DNA of 64,000 nt, taken from NCBI GenBank assembly GCA_025677825.1, contig JAIXMO010000008.1, positions 434,001 to 498,000 on the forward strand, read 5' to 3'. The translations under genes and the position numbers were made by a program. The notes beneath the pieces are model-generated. The model saw only the letters and a list, made by a program, of their open reading frames with translations, ran no database searches and was not told the origin of the DNA. Source of the DNA: Helicostylum pulchrum (Eukaryota; Mucoromycota; Mucoromycetes; Mucorales; Mucoraceae). Of this stretch, positions 11,001-22,219 are shown in pieces. Numbering within the stretch: position 1 is the stretch's first letter; the number at the start of each line of letters is the position of its first letter.

Positions 11001-11522
11001 TTTTTGAACCTGTTCGATCAAACTATTATCCCCTTCTTTGACAGATCCTACTCTAAGATATACGTCGTTCTCATCATCATCGTACATATCGCTATCCCCA
11101 TCACTTGATTCGGAATCAGGTATAGTGAATGGATCTGTATCTTCGTATAAGAATTGAGGTACTGATGTTGTACTGGTAGTAGGTGCTACTATCGTAGGCG
11201 CTATTATAGAAGGTGGTGGTGGTGGTGGAGCTTTTTTATTTAAATTTGTTGCTACTGGTAACGGATTCGAAGAGAAATTTCCGGGAGCCATTGTTTCCAA
11301 TTTTTGTCCTTCAAACTGCTGCGTTAATGATGATACTCTTTTAGCCGCTTCTTCCTTTGTTTCTAACTCTTCCTTTTTTAACAATAAAACAGAAGTAGGT
11401 TTAGGTGGAATAGGTGGTGGAGATATGACTGTAGATTGTTTTGTAACACTGGCTTGTTGAGCCCACTTGTTCTTTAAGGCTTGGAACGAGTTTTGCTCAT
11501 CTTGTTCATCTTTTGAGTCCAT
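8015..11522 (-). CDS. WD40 and inositol polyphosphate 5-phosphatase
   Basis: Three exons (11522-9404, 9340-9125, 9060-8015) give 1126 residues. Order: proline-rich and low-complexity N-terminus with PPPPPP and PPxPP runs (1-330); a WD40 propeller (about 365-700: GHKGSIYSLAACKN, IWDTKTMERVQV, KAHTGAVTQLVVD, HIGVWDG); then the 5-phosphatase domain with CSWNID, GIQEIIDL, GNKGGIAIRF, NCHLAAGQS, SGDLNYRI, PAWCDRVLYKG and CSDHRPI, all the catalytic blocks of Mg-dependent PtdIns(4,5)P2/PtdInsP3 5-phosphatases; and a short C-terminal UBA-like helix bundle (LNEAFDLLEKSDWDVND). The proline tracts suggest SH3 partners and a role in endocytosis or actin. The intron at 9403-9341 is 63 bases with no in-frame stop. 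A poly-T tract of about 22 bases lies just upstream of the start. Confidence 0.93.
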
Positions 11523-12237
11523 TCCCTTTTTTTTTTTTTTTTTTTTTTTTTAGTGGAAAAAAAAGAGAGAAGTATGTATAAATAGAAAGTTTAAAAGAGA
11601 AAAGAGAAATATAACAGAAAAATGGATAGATGTTATTTTTTATTTTTTACAGCCTAAAAAAATCTATAAAAGGGAATGTTCCGCCAGCTCTTGATGTCAT
11701 CCGTTTTGGGGTTTAGTTTTTCTACAGCATTATACTGAACACACTAAAATTGTCTGTCATACAAGAAGTTCATTATTAAAAAGAGAGGGTGTAACAGCTT
11801 TTTAATGGTGATACCAAAATTTCGGATGAGATTTGTTATTCAGATTTTTTTTGCAGCGTCTAATAGCTCTGCAAAAGTAGTTGTGAAATAGTTAAATTAA
11901 CTTTTATATCTTTAAGCTGTTATTGCGCTATGATCCTCTTATTAAACGCATACAAATTTATCTTTGAATATTTGAGCTACTACTACTGCAGGCGTATTAA
12001 TTCGTCCGACTTTCTTTTTGTATAACCGCTCGAAGATAAAAATAAGTCGTAGTCGTAGTCATAATCGCTTTTAGAAGTTTTTTTTTATATCCAAACTATC
12101 AAAAACAGCTATGGTGAAGGTATGAATCTCATTTCGCTGAATATATCATTAATTAACTTTTTATTCCCAAAATAAAAATTCATTTACTTTATCATGGAAC
12201 TGGAGGCCTGGTTCCGATTTAATGAGTAAGCTGTATT

Positions 12238-12690
12238 TCAATAATCCCACGGTTGCGAACTTGGTTGTGCAATCATTATTAGGTAGTATACCGATACAGT
12301 GCTTGCGGTTCCAGTTTGCAATATCCAATTCGTTTTTTTATTGTATGAAACAAGTGTGCAAAAAATGATTAAATGGACCCATTTTATCAGCCTATATTTG
12401 AATACATCGGCAAGTCTCCAATGAACCCAATGATAGATATGGGGTATTTTTTCGACTACTAATGCCGTGTCTTTGACTTCACTAGAATACCAATTCGATC
12501 CTACCGTATGTCTTCTTTTCCAAATTTCTAAGGACCTACCAATGAAGGAGTCAGGCCCAAAAGATATATCTGTAGAACCGACGGAGCCGTTTCTAGAAAA
12601 AACAAAAAGAAGAATCGAAAGATGATATTGATAAAATAGTTTATTTGATTTCTGCATCTCGATTTTAAAGTTTAATATTTTCGACTCCAA
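12238..12690 (-). CDS. Unrecognised open frame, possible gene fragment
   Basis: 150 codons without a stop. The central part (GSTDISFGPDSFIG to LADVFKYRLIKW) has a balanced composition like a real protein and is preceded by a TTTTCTAG acceptor near 12590, so it may be an exon. No upstream exon was found and no family is recognised. The C-terminal half is hydrophobic and Ser/Thr-rich. It could be a relic or chance. Confidence 0.22.
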   Translation of the reverse strand: MESKILNFKIEMQKSNKLFYQYHLSILLFVFSRNGSVGSTDISFGPDSFIGRSLEIWKRRHTVGSNWYSSEVKDTALVVEKIPHIYHWVHWRLADVFKYRLIKWVHLIIFCTLVSYNKKTNWILQTGTASTVSVYYLIMIAQPSSQPWDY

Positions 12691-13332
12691 TCATCTAAAG
12701 TGCGACAAGTGTTACTGCTTTCAAAAGCAGTAAAAACGAAAAACATACAGCAAATATTATTCGTTTATAGTTTTTTAAAAAGCATGTTTGTATTTTATCT
12801 AATATCATATTGAGATTAGCCTCATTAGAGCAAGCTGTTTCGAATAATCAAACCACTTTTTGTAATTGCAGAAAAAAAGATATAATAAAAATAGGGCATT
12901 TGAAGGTTTACAGTACAACCCGGTGATCATAAAGCTCTTGTTAAAAAAGGTTAACCTTTGGGAGCACTTTGCTCCTGGGTCCATCGCTTAGTCTAAAAAT
13001 GGTTAAATTACTTCTTTTTTTCCAAACGTGTCTCTTAAAAAAAACTAGAAACTTTGACTGTGTAGGTAAAAGAAAATAAAACTTGGCTGCTTTCTGGCCA
13101 TTTTGTCGACTAAGAAAAAGACTACCGTACTTAATCTATATATAATTAGAGTCTACAATATGCTTCTGTGGTAATAAAAGCGTTGAAAATTTGCCACAAG
13201 TATAGAAGTAATTTTTTTTTGGTTGCACAAAAAGTATCTTGATAGTAGTACATCCACTTATTATTTATCAGGCGGGTGAACTAAAAAAAGCACTTAGCGG
13301 AAAAAGGGACAAACAAAACTCCTGCCGGAAGA

Positions 13333-13338
13333 TATAAA
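13333..13338 (+). promoter_or_regulatory. TATA box candidate of the aldo/keto reductase
   Basis: TATAAA in GATATAAACTCTCCGG, about 115 bases before the ATG. The surrounding CTCCGG / CCGGAAG pair forms an imperfect inverted repeat (CCGGA and TCCGG). Confidence 0.4.
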
Positions 13339-13449
13339 CTCTCCGGCTGAACACCAACATTATGCAATATAAACGTAACAAAGAAACTACTATTTTTTTT
13401 TCTTTTCTTCTTTATCATTTAACTATTTTAAATTTTATATATATACATT

Positions 13450-14618
13450 ATGGTTTGCCAAAAGACTTTTACATTGTAAGTTTAAAAAGCTTATCTTAAG
13501 AAGAAGAAAAAAATTGAAACTTTTTTTGTATAGGAATAACGGAAACGTCATTCCTGCTGTTGCATTAGGTACATGGCAATCTGGTGAAGATCAGGACGTT
13601 GTTTATAAGGCCGTTAAAGCTGCTTTGGCCGCTGGCTACCGTCACATTGATACAGCCATGATGGTAAGAGATAATATTTAGCTTCGCTATATAATGCACC
13701 AAAGTAACATATTATACATAGTACGGGAACGAAGCTGAAGTTGGTAGAGGTATCCGTGACGGATTGAAAGAGACCGGTCTTAAACGAGAGGACATTTTTG
13801 TTACTACAAAGTTAGCCACTATTCATAGTAGACCTTCTATGGTCCCTAAGGCATTTGAAGAATCTCTTGCCAAGTTAAATATTGGCTACATTGATCTTTA
13901 TATGATGCATTGGCCTGTCGCTTTAAACCCTGCTTCTGGTAAATTGATCCCTTTGAAGCCTGATGGATCTCGTGACATTGATGAAGAGCTTGATGGCAAA
14001 TTCGAACTTACTTGGGGGGCTATGGAAAAGTTGTTAGATACTGGTAAGGTGAAGAGTATTGGTGTCGCCAACTTTTCGATCCATAACCTTGAACGTCTTT
14101 TGAAGACTGCTAAGGTTGTGCCCGCTGTAAATCAAGTAGAACTTCATCGTAAGTTGATCGTATATAAATATAGACTATATATTAAGCTAAAGTTATATTT
14201 TATGTAGCTTATTTACCTCAAAGTAAGTTGCTCGAGTACTGCAAGTCTAAAGGTATTCATTGCTCTGCTTACTCTCCTTTGGGTTCAAGTAACTCTACTT
14301 TACTTCAAAACAAAACTCTTGGAAAGATTGCAAAGACACACGATACATCTATTGCTCAAATTTTAGTTTCTTGGGGTGCTACTCGGGGTAGTGTTTTACC
14401 CAAGAGTGTAAATCCTGAGGTACGTAGCACATTGTGATCGACCACAATATATATTTATACTAAAATCACACACTTTATAGCGTATTAAGAGTAACATCGA
14501 AACTATTGAATTAACCGAACAAGAAGTTCAAGAAATTAATGATATCTCAAAGTCAAACACCAAGCGTTTTGTTAAACCTAATTGGGGAATTCCTGTCTTT
14601 GATGAAGATTTTGAATAA
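13450..14618 (+). CDS. Aldo/keto reductase
   Basis: Five exons (13450-13475, 13534-13663, 13722-14148, 14208-14419, 14481-14618) joined by 58-61 base introns give 310 residues, the normal size for a monomeric NADPH-dependent AKR. The fold starts with NGNVIPAVALGTW. The catalytic tetrad is visible: D48 in HIDTA, Y53 in YGNEAEVG, K82 in TTKLA and H115 in MMHWPV. Later blocks are GVANFS, VNQVELHPYL (spans a splice site), GIHCSAYSPLGS and the cofactor-binding LPKSVNPERIKSN. It reduces aldehydes or ketones in the cytosol; the substrate is unknown. Related yeast enzymes are GCY1/YPR1-like. Tiny first exon encodes only MVCQKTFTL. Confidence 0.95.
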
Positions 14619-14761
14619 ATAAAATTGTAACTGTATTAAAATAAAAACACATATTTGGGAATACACACACACGTATAAACATTAAATTTTTTGGAATGGT
14701 ATTTTAATGAAAAATAAATAGGTTGCCTAAGCTAAATGGGGAAACAAAAAAGTATTTCTGT

Positions 14762-16841
14762 TTATGATTTACCAAAGCACGGAGTATCTGGGGTAATCAT
14801 AGGAATTGTATCGTTCTTGAGTGAAAATGCCTTCCAGAATTCAGGAACAGGTAAATTACGAAGATGTGCAGGAATTTGATCATTCAAATCATCATCAGTA
14901 TGATGTACCAATTTCTAATAAAAAAATTAGCACATTTTACATTTTTACAGTATTGTTTTATATATTACCTTGGGAATTTTACCACCATTCTTACTGAACA
15001 GACCCTCTTCATAGCTTTGGCGCCAAAGTAAAGGTACAATGTGAGCATTTTTAGAGCCACTAACAAGAGGTTCAGTTACATAACAGTTCTTACGATCGAA
15101 GCGACCTTCCTTAGGATCCAAGTTACCAAGACTGATAACATTAGGATCTACACCTTTTGAAGCACCAAATTTGTTGTCTGATACAACAATGTTCCATCCC
15201 CAAGGAGAGATGGGTACAGTGCTATTCCAAATAGGAGGACGAATGGTATAGTTAAGGCGAGCAGAATAGAAATCGAAAAAGGTAACACCCTCATAAAGCC
15301 AGCCATCCAATTCTTCAGGCGCAGCAAAATCTTGACCGAGGAAACGGTAAAGGAAATTGTTGTGAACAACCATGTTACTGACCTGCTTGTAGTCTGCATG
15401 AACCGCTGCGTACATCATAACACCGGTATTAGCAAGATAGTTTGAAATAACGTAACCATCGACCTTTTTTACAAAAAAAAAGAGAAAAAAGTAAGTAAAA
15501 ATAAACAGTGAAAAAGGCATATGTATACTTTACAGCAGATGTAAATCTAGCTGCTCCACCAAAATCAGCAATTTGCCAACCTGCAATGAAGTTTTGCAAG
15601 ATATAAGTCTGATTACCACCTACGATGCTAATACCGTGGTCTTGAGAAATAGGCTTTGTATCCGGGAATGTTGCATTCTACATTTTTATATTTATATTAA
15701 TAAAAGTGCATGCATATTTATACATAATAATTTTACCAAAATATTCTCCTTGATAGTGATATCATTTGTACCATACAATTGAAGACCTGATGCAAGATAG
15801 CCTTGCTCATTGGTCAATTCGCGTCCCAAACATTCATGGATAAATTTAAGATTTTTTAAGGGTGCTTTCAATTGTTGGCTCACGTGAGGAAACAAGTTAT
15901 CCATTTTACGAAGATCCATTCTACACACATATATATTCTTGTTAATGTATTGTTTTAATTTAAACTATTTGTCTTTACCCGAAAATGTTATTGGAGACAA
16001 CACTGTTTTTTTGGGTTTGAAACATCACACCTGCATCTGTATTGAAAATGTTAGTTATTTTTTTTTGTATATGTGAGGTATGTTTGTAATATCAATATTA
16101 CTTGTTGTATTGTAAGATGGCAATCTTTGATGGCCTGCATGTGCTTCATCGCGCAAGAATACATTTCCGTCTATTTTAAACAAGTTAGTACGAAAAAAAA
16201 AATAATACATTTATACAACAAATAACATACCAATGTATAATTTTTCACCATATTTTGCAATAACAGATCCTCTACCGCCATTAAAGAAAAGATTACCGAG
16301 AATAGCAGTTTCATCTTCATTTGTATGTTCTTGTATTTGAATATTGACATTTTCAAAGACAATATCTTGAATAGACCAAGCGAGATTATCCTTGTAAACT
16401 TTAAAAATAGTAGAATAAAAATAGCTTCAGTTGTTAGGAGAAATGCTTATAGGGTAGAATCCGCATTACTTACCTTCAATGGTACCAGTATTGTTCTTGT
16501 TCTTGACGCTAATAATACTTGGACTCTCTCGATTACCCTTCAAGGAAACACCCTTTTTAAGAACAATGGGATTTTCAGGGTCAATCGTGAATAAACCAGG
16601 ATTAAGATACACTACAGGTTGTCTATTATCAATGTTAGTCATTAACTTTTATTTTTTTCTGGTATGCATTAAAAGGCAAAACTTACTGTAAGCGACTAGC
16701 TTCATCAATTAAATCTTGAAGAGTAGCAGAATAATCCAAATCAATAGAATAGAGCTTCTTATTTTTTGCGGAGCATTCAAGCGCATTAGCAGAAGAGGCG
16801 ACAAATAACGCAGTAGCAAATAGAATACTAGCAAACTTCAT
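14762..16841 (-). CDS. Secreted right-handed beta-helix (pectin-lyase-fold) protein
   Basis: Nine exons (16841-16687, 16622-16474, 16398-16231, 16170-16102, 16036-15979, 15920-15737, 15677-15534, 15463-14969, 14914-14762) give 524 residues. The N-terminus is a signal peptide (MKFASILFATALFVASSANA). Then come repeated short strands typical of parallel beta-helices: GLFTIDPENPIVLKKGVSLKG, SVIAKYGEKLYIDGNVF, NSVVSNNIF, GLQLYGTNDITIKENIL, GISIVGGNQTYILQNF, GYVISNYLANTGVMM. Several N-x-S/T sites fit secretion. Its enzymatic role, if any, is unclear: polysaccharide lyase, GH55-like glucanase or wall protein are all possible. No catalytic motif was recognised. It converges on the aldo/keto reductase, only about 140 bases apart. 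Confidence 0.8.
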
Positions 16842-16900
16842 TTTTTATTTTATATAATAGAAAAGGTAAAGAATGAAAGGCCATCTCCAGAACAATAGTT

Positions 16901-16910
16901 CTTATTTATA
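16901..16910 (-). promoter_or_regulatory. TATA box candidate of the beta-helix gene
   Basis: TATAAATAAG on the minus strand, about 60 bases upstream of the ATG. Confidence 0.4.
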
Positions 16911-17044
16911 CTCATAAATAAAGTCAAGCAATGTAGTTTTTTTTTAAAATATATTTGAACTACCGCTTTTTTTTTTCTCCATGATGTTTGTTTCGTTTTT
17001 TTATACAAATGGATCTGTACTATCTTTCTTTTCAATAACAAATA

Positions 17045-17368
17045 ATGTCTTCGTCTCAATACTTAATACCTAAAGACCCACCTTCATATGACTCTATATA
17101 CCAAAGCATACCCTCACAATCTTCATACTCTCATTCCTTAGATAGCAACAGTCATAACAATAGTAGTCAATCAGCGAAAATATCTTATGCTGTTCGAAGA
17201 TACATTCGTAGACATTCACCTTTTTTACAAACTACCACGGCGGCCATATTTGTAGCTGCAACAGTTTCGGCCACGGTTATGTTGCTTTTATGGCAGTTAC
17301 AAAACTTGGCTTCTCCCCAAGATCCTGATGGACCTTGGTTTGATCTCGACCATTATTCCGACTCTTGA
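17045..17368 (+). CDS. Small single-span membrane protein with a PPxY motif
   Basis: 107 residues in one exon. The N-terminus has PPSY at residues 12-15, the docking sequence for WW domains of Nedd4/Rsp5 ubiquitin ligases, within a Ser/Tyr/Asn-rich cytosolic stretch. A basic patch (RRYIRRH) precedes one hydrophobic span (about 63-84, AAIFVAATVSATVMLLLW), and a short acidic tail ends it. By the positive-inside rule the PPSY end faces the cytosol. Such proteins (for example Bsd2, Ear1, Ssh4 types) can recruit the ligase to cargo; here this is inference. No family is recognised. It is divergent from the beta-helix gene, with starts about 200 bases apart. Confidence 0.65.
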   Translation: MSSSQYLIPKDPPSYDSIYQSIPSQSSYSHSLDSNSHNNSSQSAKISYAVRRYIRRHSPFLQTTTAAIFVAATVSATVMLLLWQLQNLASPQDPDGPWFDLDHYSDS

Positions 17369-20300
17369 TCTGTTTTCACACTTTTTTTAAAAAACCTTTT
17401 TTTTTCTATCATACCATTTTATTTTTTTTATCTATTTTTTTTTTTAAAAAAAAAGAACACACACGCAACCCTTCTCTCTCTCTCTCTATTTTTTCTATCA
17501 ATCTCTTTTTGTATAAACATATATAAAGGAAACAATTTATCTCTAGACAGGGAGGTTAAAACAAGTTAAATAAATACATATGCGCTGTAATTTAAACATG
17601 TGTATGTCTGTGGAGAGGCTTATAGACTACCACTTTTAACTAGATGATATAACGTATAAACTACTGACAAAAAAACTAACCTTTTCAAAGATTTATTTGT
17701 GTGTGTTTTTTTGGATGTGATAGCGGCTTTTCATCTGCTAGGATCAATATCAATTACTGGGAGAACCTTGTTCTATTGTATTTGGAAATAATAGTTTGGA
17801 GAGAAGGGGGAACCGAGGTAGTACAAGGGCGGATTAACAAAATACTATATTATTTACATGAAATATGAGTAGCACCAAGGTTGCAGTGTTTTTTGTTACA
17901 AATAATTGAATCACTTTAATGTATGATAGTAGCTATGGCACAAATAAAAAAAAAAATCAGTACAAGAAATAATCAATCGTTTACTACAACTGGAATTTCT
18001 CAATGACTTATCAGGAAAGATAAAAAAAAGCCAGCTGTTGCCAAAGTCAGATTACTTGGACCTATTGATAATAGCCTTCCAGTCGCTTCTGTAATAATTT
18101 TAACATAATCGAGGCACAAAGTTAATAAAGCTTATTACAATTTAAGACAGTTTTAATGATTAAATGGATTTACTTTTATAAGATCATCGTTGACAGATTT
18201 ATGCTCGCACATTTTCAGTCGGTACTCCTGCAATTACTTTCAATATTTACTCTAACTGTATTGACTTGTAGTATGTACAACAATGGACGTCGTGGGAAAC
18301 AATACTTGTAAACCAAGCTTGTAACTCGGATTAAGAATAACATAAAAGCCTAGATTCAAGGGACTAAAAAAATCTTTCGATGAATAAAGAGCGTGTACTT
18401 TGTTACAGAGGATGAATCTATCATTCTATTTTAGTGACATTCCAAACAGGAAAACAAGTTCAAGTTTATGAAATTAAAGTTTTATTTCGCTCAAATATAC
18501 CGACTTTGAAGGGCTATCAGTGTACAGATTACGTACAGATTACAGAATGCTGTCAATATTCTATTGGTCATATTCTTGTCAAAAAAAGAGTGCTAGAAAT
18601 TCGAACAATAGTTATATATACAGCTGTCGCTTGACCCAAGTTCTATATATACGCCTATATGAGTCAAACAGATAAAATAGTAACGCTAATCAAGCGATAA
18701 ACGTGTATCTAATCGTATAAGATAAACTTGTACTGACTGATATCGGATGATATGACTTATCCGCTGATAAAACTAGAAAAACAAAAAGCACTGTTCGCAA
18801 AAAAGAGAAACTAATTAGCCACGAGGTGGCAATGCTCGGTAAGTATTTAACAATTTTTTTTAAAGTTATAATCTTTGAAGCTGATCTGAAATGTCAAGGT
18901 GGGACACATATGTACTTAACTCCGCTAGATTTCGATACGCCTTACTGTTAAAAGATTTCTAAAAAAAGGAAGAGAGTAAAGGGTTTCACTTGGAACAAAC
19001 CTTTCTTTTTATATATAGATCATCATTATGTAATTTTAGATAAAGATAGAATATCCAAAACCAGAAGTTTAATGCGATCAACATTTTGAAATGTCAACTA
19101 TGTAATCTCATATCTGATTCACGTCTTTTTTTTATATAGGCGTCCCGATAAATCCGCAGATTTTCCCGAGATATTACGAAAAACAATGCTAGCATGGCTA
19201 ATCATTACATATTCTATTTTTTCGTCTTTATTATTGACCAGTTTTAAATATTTACAACAATGTAACTACATACTGAAAAAAAACATGTTTAAATCACCAA
19301 TACGTTTTTCTCTATATAAATACACCCAAAGCGCACGCACACACGCAATTGTAGTATGGAATAGAGAAATATGCCTAACCAGCCAATAAAAAAGTGGGTA
19401 AATGTTTCACACAATCGACAGAATTTTTTTTTTTGAAGAGATATTTTTTAACTGCCTTGCCGACAATAAGCGAACAATTGCTCCTATCTTGCAGTTGATT
19501 GTATCCTGTACAACCTACGCTGGTCATATGGTTCTATTTCTCTTTTTTTTTTCGTAAACAAACAAAACAAAAAGAGTGCTCCTTACTAATCGGAGGGTTT
19601 TCTTTGAAGAGAAATAGTACTGTCCCGAATGTTATGCTATGGCGCAATCGCATTAGTCAGGTACTGCGAAACTGTGCCTAGTGTAAGAGGGGGGAAAAGA
19701 TGATTTCGCACCCAATTATAATTATAGAATCTATCCAGTTGTGTAACAACAATTTAAAGTGATAACATAAATTTTTTTATTTATTTTTTCGCAGATGGTC
19801 TGGACAATATATAATGACCTCACAAGTGATAATAAAAATTGAGCGAACACGATAGCTTTCTATTGACTCTGTTTGGTTAGTTGGTTATCTACTGAATACA
19901 AGATATGTCTTGGCTTCTTTTTTTTAAGCTTCCAAAAAAAAAAACGAGTTTAGAATGTTCTTGTCTGATTATACGTTGAACCGATATAGATCTGATGAAG
20001 ACAAAAGAACATTTTTTTATTTATTTGTTTTTGAGTCCGGGTTAAACCTCTTTTTAAAGGAAACGTTACTCAGCGACATAAATCAAATTAATTTAGTGAA
20101 TGCCCGCTTCTTACATAATCATAAACTTTTTCTTGTCTAAAGGCTTTATCCCAAAATAAACCTCCCTTTTGACAAACGTAAACTCATAACCCATAATTAA
20201 AACAGAATACTGATAAATAATGATTACTAAAAATATATATATATATATATATATAGTTATATAGAATATACTACTATCTTTTTGATCTGCACTAAGATAG

Positions 20301-20572
20301 CAAACTGTGAATCAATTGTTATCCAGTAAGTTACGCTAAATGTAAGCATGCACAGGACCTTTTTAAAATTAAAATAAAAGCAAGCTGACATCGAACAATC
20401 TTAGCTGCGTCTCAATACCATCAACCTTTTTTTTTTTGATAATGAAAATTTTTTTTATCTCTGTCCGAAACTATACAAATTAAAGATATAAATACGCTCG
20501 CTTTTTTTTTTAAAAAATATAATCTTCCTTTTTCTGTAATTAATCTTTCTTTTCTAAAATTCTCATAATCAA
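17369..20572. other. 3.2 kb without a convincing gene
   Basis: Many poly-A/T tracts and an (AT)n run at about 20231-20255. A weak coding-like piece on the minus strand (18066-18240) is discussed in the findings. GTACAGATTAC is repeated in tandem near 18.52 kb. No RNA gene recognised. Confidence 0.5.
20487..20494 (+). promoter_or_regulatory. TATA box candidate of the alpha-arrestin
   Basis: TATAAATA about 80 bases upstream of the ATG, followed by a poly-T/poly-A tract. Confidence 0.4.
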
Positions 20573-22219
20573 ATGCCACATTTAAAAAACTCGAATAAAG
20601 AGGACGCAACAATAGTTCTAGGGTTAGACCCTTCATTTACAGGTGTATTAAGAGGTGTAGCCCATGATGAATCTGAAGGATGCACTGTCAAAGGAAACTG
20701 TATTGTCAAAGTCAACAAACCTATTAAAGTTAGAAAATTCGTAGTTTGGCTCGAAGGCAGATGTAAAGTCACTTTAAAAGGAAATGGATACAGCGTCGCC
20801 AACACTGAAGGAATTGAAAGTAGAACATTATATTCCAAAGATCAACATTTTCTCGGCGATGATGGTGCCACTCATGTTTTAACACCAGGAGAGTACATGT
20901 ATCCATTTAGCTTCGATTTACCTCCCAGTCTTCCAGCTAGTTACCGCGGTAAAAAAGGTTATATTCGTTACAGATTACAAGCTGCCATTTATCGTCCCAT
21001 GTTTGCTAGCGATATTCAAGTTTCTCGTGATATACCTATCAAGCGGTGTCTTTTGAACGATAATACACCTATGGCAGAATTAAGGGAAACTTATGAGGGC
21101 AGACATCATACCAACAAATTACACTATACAGCTACTGCTCCAAGCATCTCTTATCGCGAAGGCGGTCTTATTCGTTTAAATTTAACTATGCAACTGATCC
21201 GCCCAGAAACTCAGTCAATCCGAACCGTTACTTGTGCATTAAGAGAGAAAGTCCAATATAGAACTACCGACGGCCAAGCAAATACTCTTCTCAGCAAGAC
21301 TGAAAATCTTTTCCCACTTGGTTATAGTACTTTTTATCCTAACCAATCATCAGATTATGATCCTAAAGAGAAGGCTGATTACAACGCTTTGTTCCGTTTA
21401 TGTCCTAGAGTTAATGCCGATTTAAATAGTAGATTGATGAAGGTTACTCATGCTTTAGTGGTGAATATTATGGTAGAGGACACTAGCAAGGAAGAAGACG
21501 ATGACGAATCTGCTTATGAGACGGATGCTACCGAATCCGAATGGGCATCCGAAGAAGACAGAGGAGGAAACTCTCATGCTGATGTTAAGAGCTCCAACGA
21601 AAGTCCTGGAACTACACCTCCTACCTCCACTCCCAACTCTCCCATCTTGAGTAGATCTTCTTCTGCATCTTCAATAGTATCCATGTTCTCTTTGGGTCGC
21701 TCTCTTCCTAATACCCCTGGAAATAATATTGCCGAATCTATCAACGGTGACGAATATGGAAGCATGACAACTATTCCTACAATCAAGAATACACGCCGTA
21801 GATCCCACAAGCATCATAAAGACCCCAACGGACCTCGCTTAACTTTATGTACCTTAGAAGTCCCCTTGGTTGTAACTTCTCGTGAACATACTTGGAGTGA
21901 AAAGCCTAACACACCTCCTTCTTATGATGCTATGGAAAACCCACCAAGTTATAACACAACTTTAGAAGATCTTCCTCGTGCACCCACTTACAACGATACA
22001 GATGAATCTTCTTCTGTTGAAGGCGAGCCTTCTAGTTCCGCTGAAACACCTAGTTATACCTCAACTCCTCCTCCAGAGGAAGAGGATAACGAACCAACCA
22101 CATCAAGCAGACCCTCTCTTTCAAACCATCATCGCACTTCTTATTTTGCGGAAGGGTTATCATCCGCTGCTAAAATGCTTTATGCTGTTTCATCTAAGGC
22201 TGGGCTTACTCATTCTTAA
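20573..22219 (+). CDS. Alpha-arrestin (ARRDC / Rod1-Art type adaptor)
   Basis: Single exon, 548 residues. The N-terminal arrestin lobe is marked by GNCIVKVNKPIKVRKFVVWLEG, LTPGEYMYPFSFDLPPSLPASYRG and IRYRLQAAIYRP; the C-terminal lobe follows (SISYREGGLIRLNLTMQL, near 195-320). Residues about 300-340 are very acidic (SKEEDDDESAYETDATESEW). A Ser/Thr-rich tail carries two PPSY motifs (about residues 447 and 457) for WW domains of a Rsp5/Nedd4-type ubiquitin ligase. Alpha-arrestins bring the ligase to plasma-membrane transporters to trigger endocytosis. The phospho-acceptor-rich tail suggests control by kinases, as for yeast Rod1. The C-terminal region also has several PSY/PTY near-motifs. Confidence 0.93.
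   Translation: MPHLKNSNKEDATIVLGLDPSFTGVLRGVAHDESEGCTVKGNCIVKVNKPIKVRKFVVWLEGRCKVTLKGNGYSVANTEGIESRTLYSKDQHFLGDDGATHVLTPGEYMYPFSFDLPPSLPASYRGKKGYIRYRLQAAIYRPMFASDIQVSRDIPIKRCLLNDNTPMAELRETYEGRHHTNKLHYTATAPSISYREGGLIRLNLTMQLIRPETQSIRTVTCALREKVQYRTTDGQANTLLSKTENLFPLGYSTFYPNQSSDYDPKEKADYNALFRLCPRVNADLNSRLMKVTHALVVNIMVEDTSKEEDDDESAYETDATESEWASEEDRGGNSHADVKSSNESPGTTPPTSTPNSPILSRSSSASSIVSMFSLGRSLPNTPGNNIAESINGDEYGSMTTIPTIKNTRRRSHKHHKDPNGPRLTLCTLEVPLVVTSREHTWSEKPNTPPSYDAMENPPSYNTTLEDLPRAPTYNDTDESSSVEGEPSSSAETPSYTSTPPPEEEDNEPTTSSRPSLSNHHRTSYFAEGLSSAAKMLYAVSSKAGLTHS

Larger units (their letters stand above)
11523..13449. other. Mostly non-coding 1.9 kb
   Basis: Contains the weak open frame at 12238-12690, two adjacent hairpins near 12.95 kb and the promoter of the aldo/keto reductase. 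No other coding signal seen. Confidence 0.45.

Noticed and set aside
10741..11007. Gly-rich plus-strand frame
   Set aside because: Antisense of the polyproline region of the 5-phosphatase protein.
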